From: an uncultured Chlorobiaceae bacterium
GTDB taxonomy: Bacteria; Bacteroidota; Chlorobiia; Chlorobiales; Chlorobiaceae
Length of the DNA stretch: 39,858 bases
Reading direction: 5' to 3'
Assembly: GCA_903838025.1 (NCBI GenBank)
Contig: CAILXB010000177.1
Location: forward strand, 1-39,858
This document shows, one piece after another, positions 39,567-39,858 of the stretch; the first letter of the stretch is position 1; each line of letters begins with the position of its first letter. The translations under genes and the position numbers were made by a program. Below the pieces are notes generated by a model, which was not told where the DNA came from, ran no database searches, and worked only from the letters and a program-made list of their open reading frames with translations.

Positions 39567-39663
39567 TGTTTCCGTTAACGATTAATAAAGCCCGACTGCG
39601 AACTGAAACTGTTCAGCCGCAATCGGGATATCTTCTGTATCGAATCTGCAAAACCGCCAAATC

Positions 39664-39858
39664 TTACTTAAGAGCAAGAAGCACACAGATAACTTCACCG
39701 AAGAGGGCAACACCCTCAATAAGAGCCGCGGCAATAATCATGGTAGTACGGATATCTGATGTAGCTTCCGGCTGACGGGCTGTACCCTCAGCGGCAGAAG
39801 CGGCAATGTTGCCAATACCAAGACCTGCACCGATAACAGCCAGACCGGCGCCAAGACC
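39664..39858 (-). CDS. atpE: ATP synthase F0 subunit c (partial, truncated by window edge)
   Basis: Minus-strand GLGAGLAVIGAGLGIGNIAASAAEGTARQPEATSDIRTTMIIAAALIEGVALFGEVICVLLALK*. Confidence 0.93.
   Translation of the reverse strand, partial: GLGAGLAVIGAGLGIGNIAASAAEGTARQPEATSDIRTTMIIAAALIEGVALFGEVICVLLALK

Noticed and set aside
1-39858. CRISPR arrays or insertion sequences
   Set aside because: No regularly spaced direct repeats and no transposase motifs were seen in the ORF track.

Overview
The window looks like a chromosomal segment of a green sulfur bacterium (Chlorobi-like; taxon inferred from gene content only). Its left end (1-4.4 kb) is a small defence patch: an RHH/CopG antitoxin whose toxin is missing, a two-gene AAA ATPase + HNH nuclease pair resembling Septu (PtuA/PtuB), a short coding remnant that may be the tail of a DNA methyltransferase, and an OLD-like ATPase-TOPRIM nuclease. 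Next (4.5-7.5 kb) is a compact four-gene exosortase locus: a short Gly/Asn-rich PEP-CTERM protein, an EpsD-like PPIase lipoprotein, an exosortase and an EpsI-like protein. Its start codons overlap, and a perfect dyad lies upstream. The minus strand then carries a complete biotin operon (birA-bioB-bioF-bioG-bioC-bioD-bioA) followed by an acyl-CoA ligase. A near-consensus BirA operator (ATGTCAACC-N14-GGTTTACAA) lies 45 bp upstream of birA. The remainder is mostly housekeeping: amidase, topA, feoAB with a candidate operator, HIT protein, CNNM/CBS protein, a WIDHKEA-type protein, sdhCAB (sdhC frameshifted in a homopolymer), cyclase, alpha/beta hydrolase, rlpA, deoxyhypusine synthase-like gene, SRP RNA, trpS with a [4Fe-4S]-type Cys motif, HAD, argS, nadD, bamD-like, tRNA-Ala(CGC) and atpHFE. 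All assignments come from reading motifs in the translations; no database search was run.
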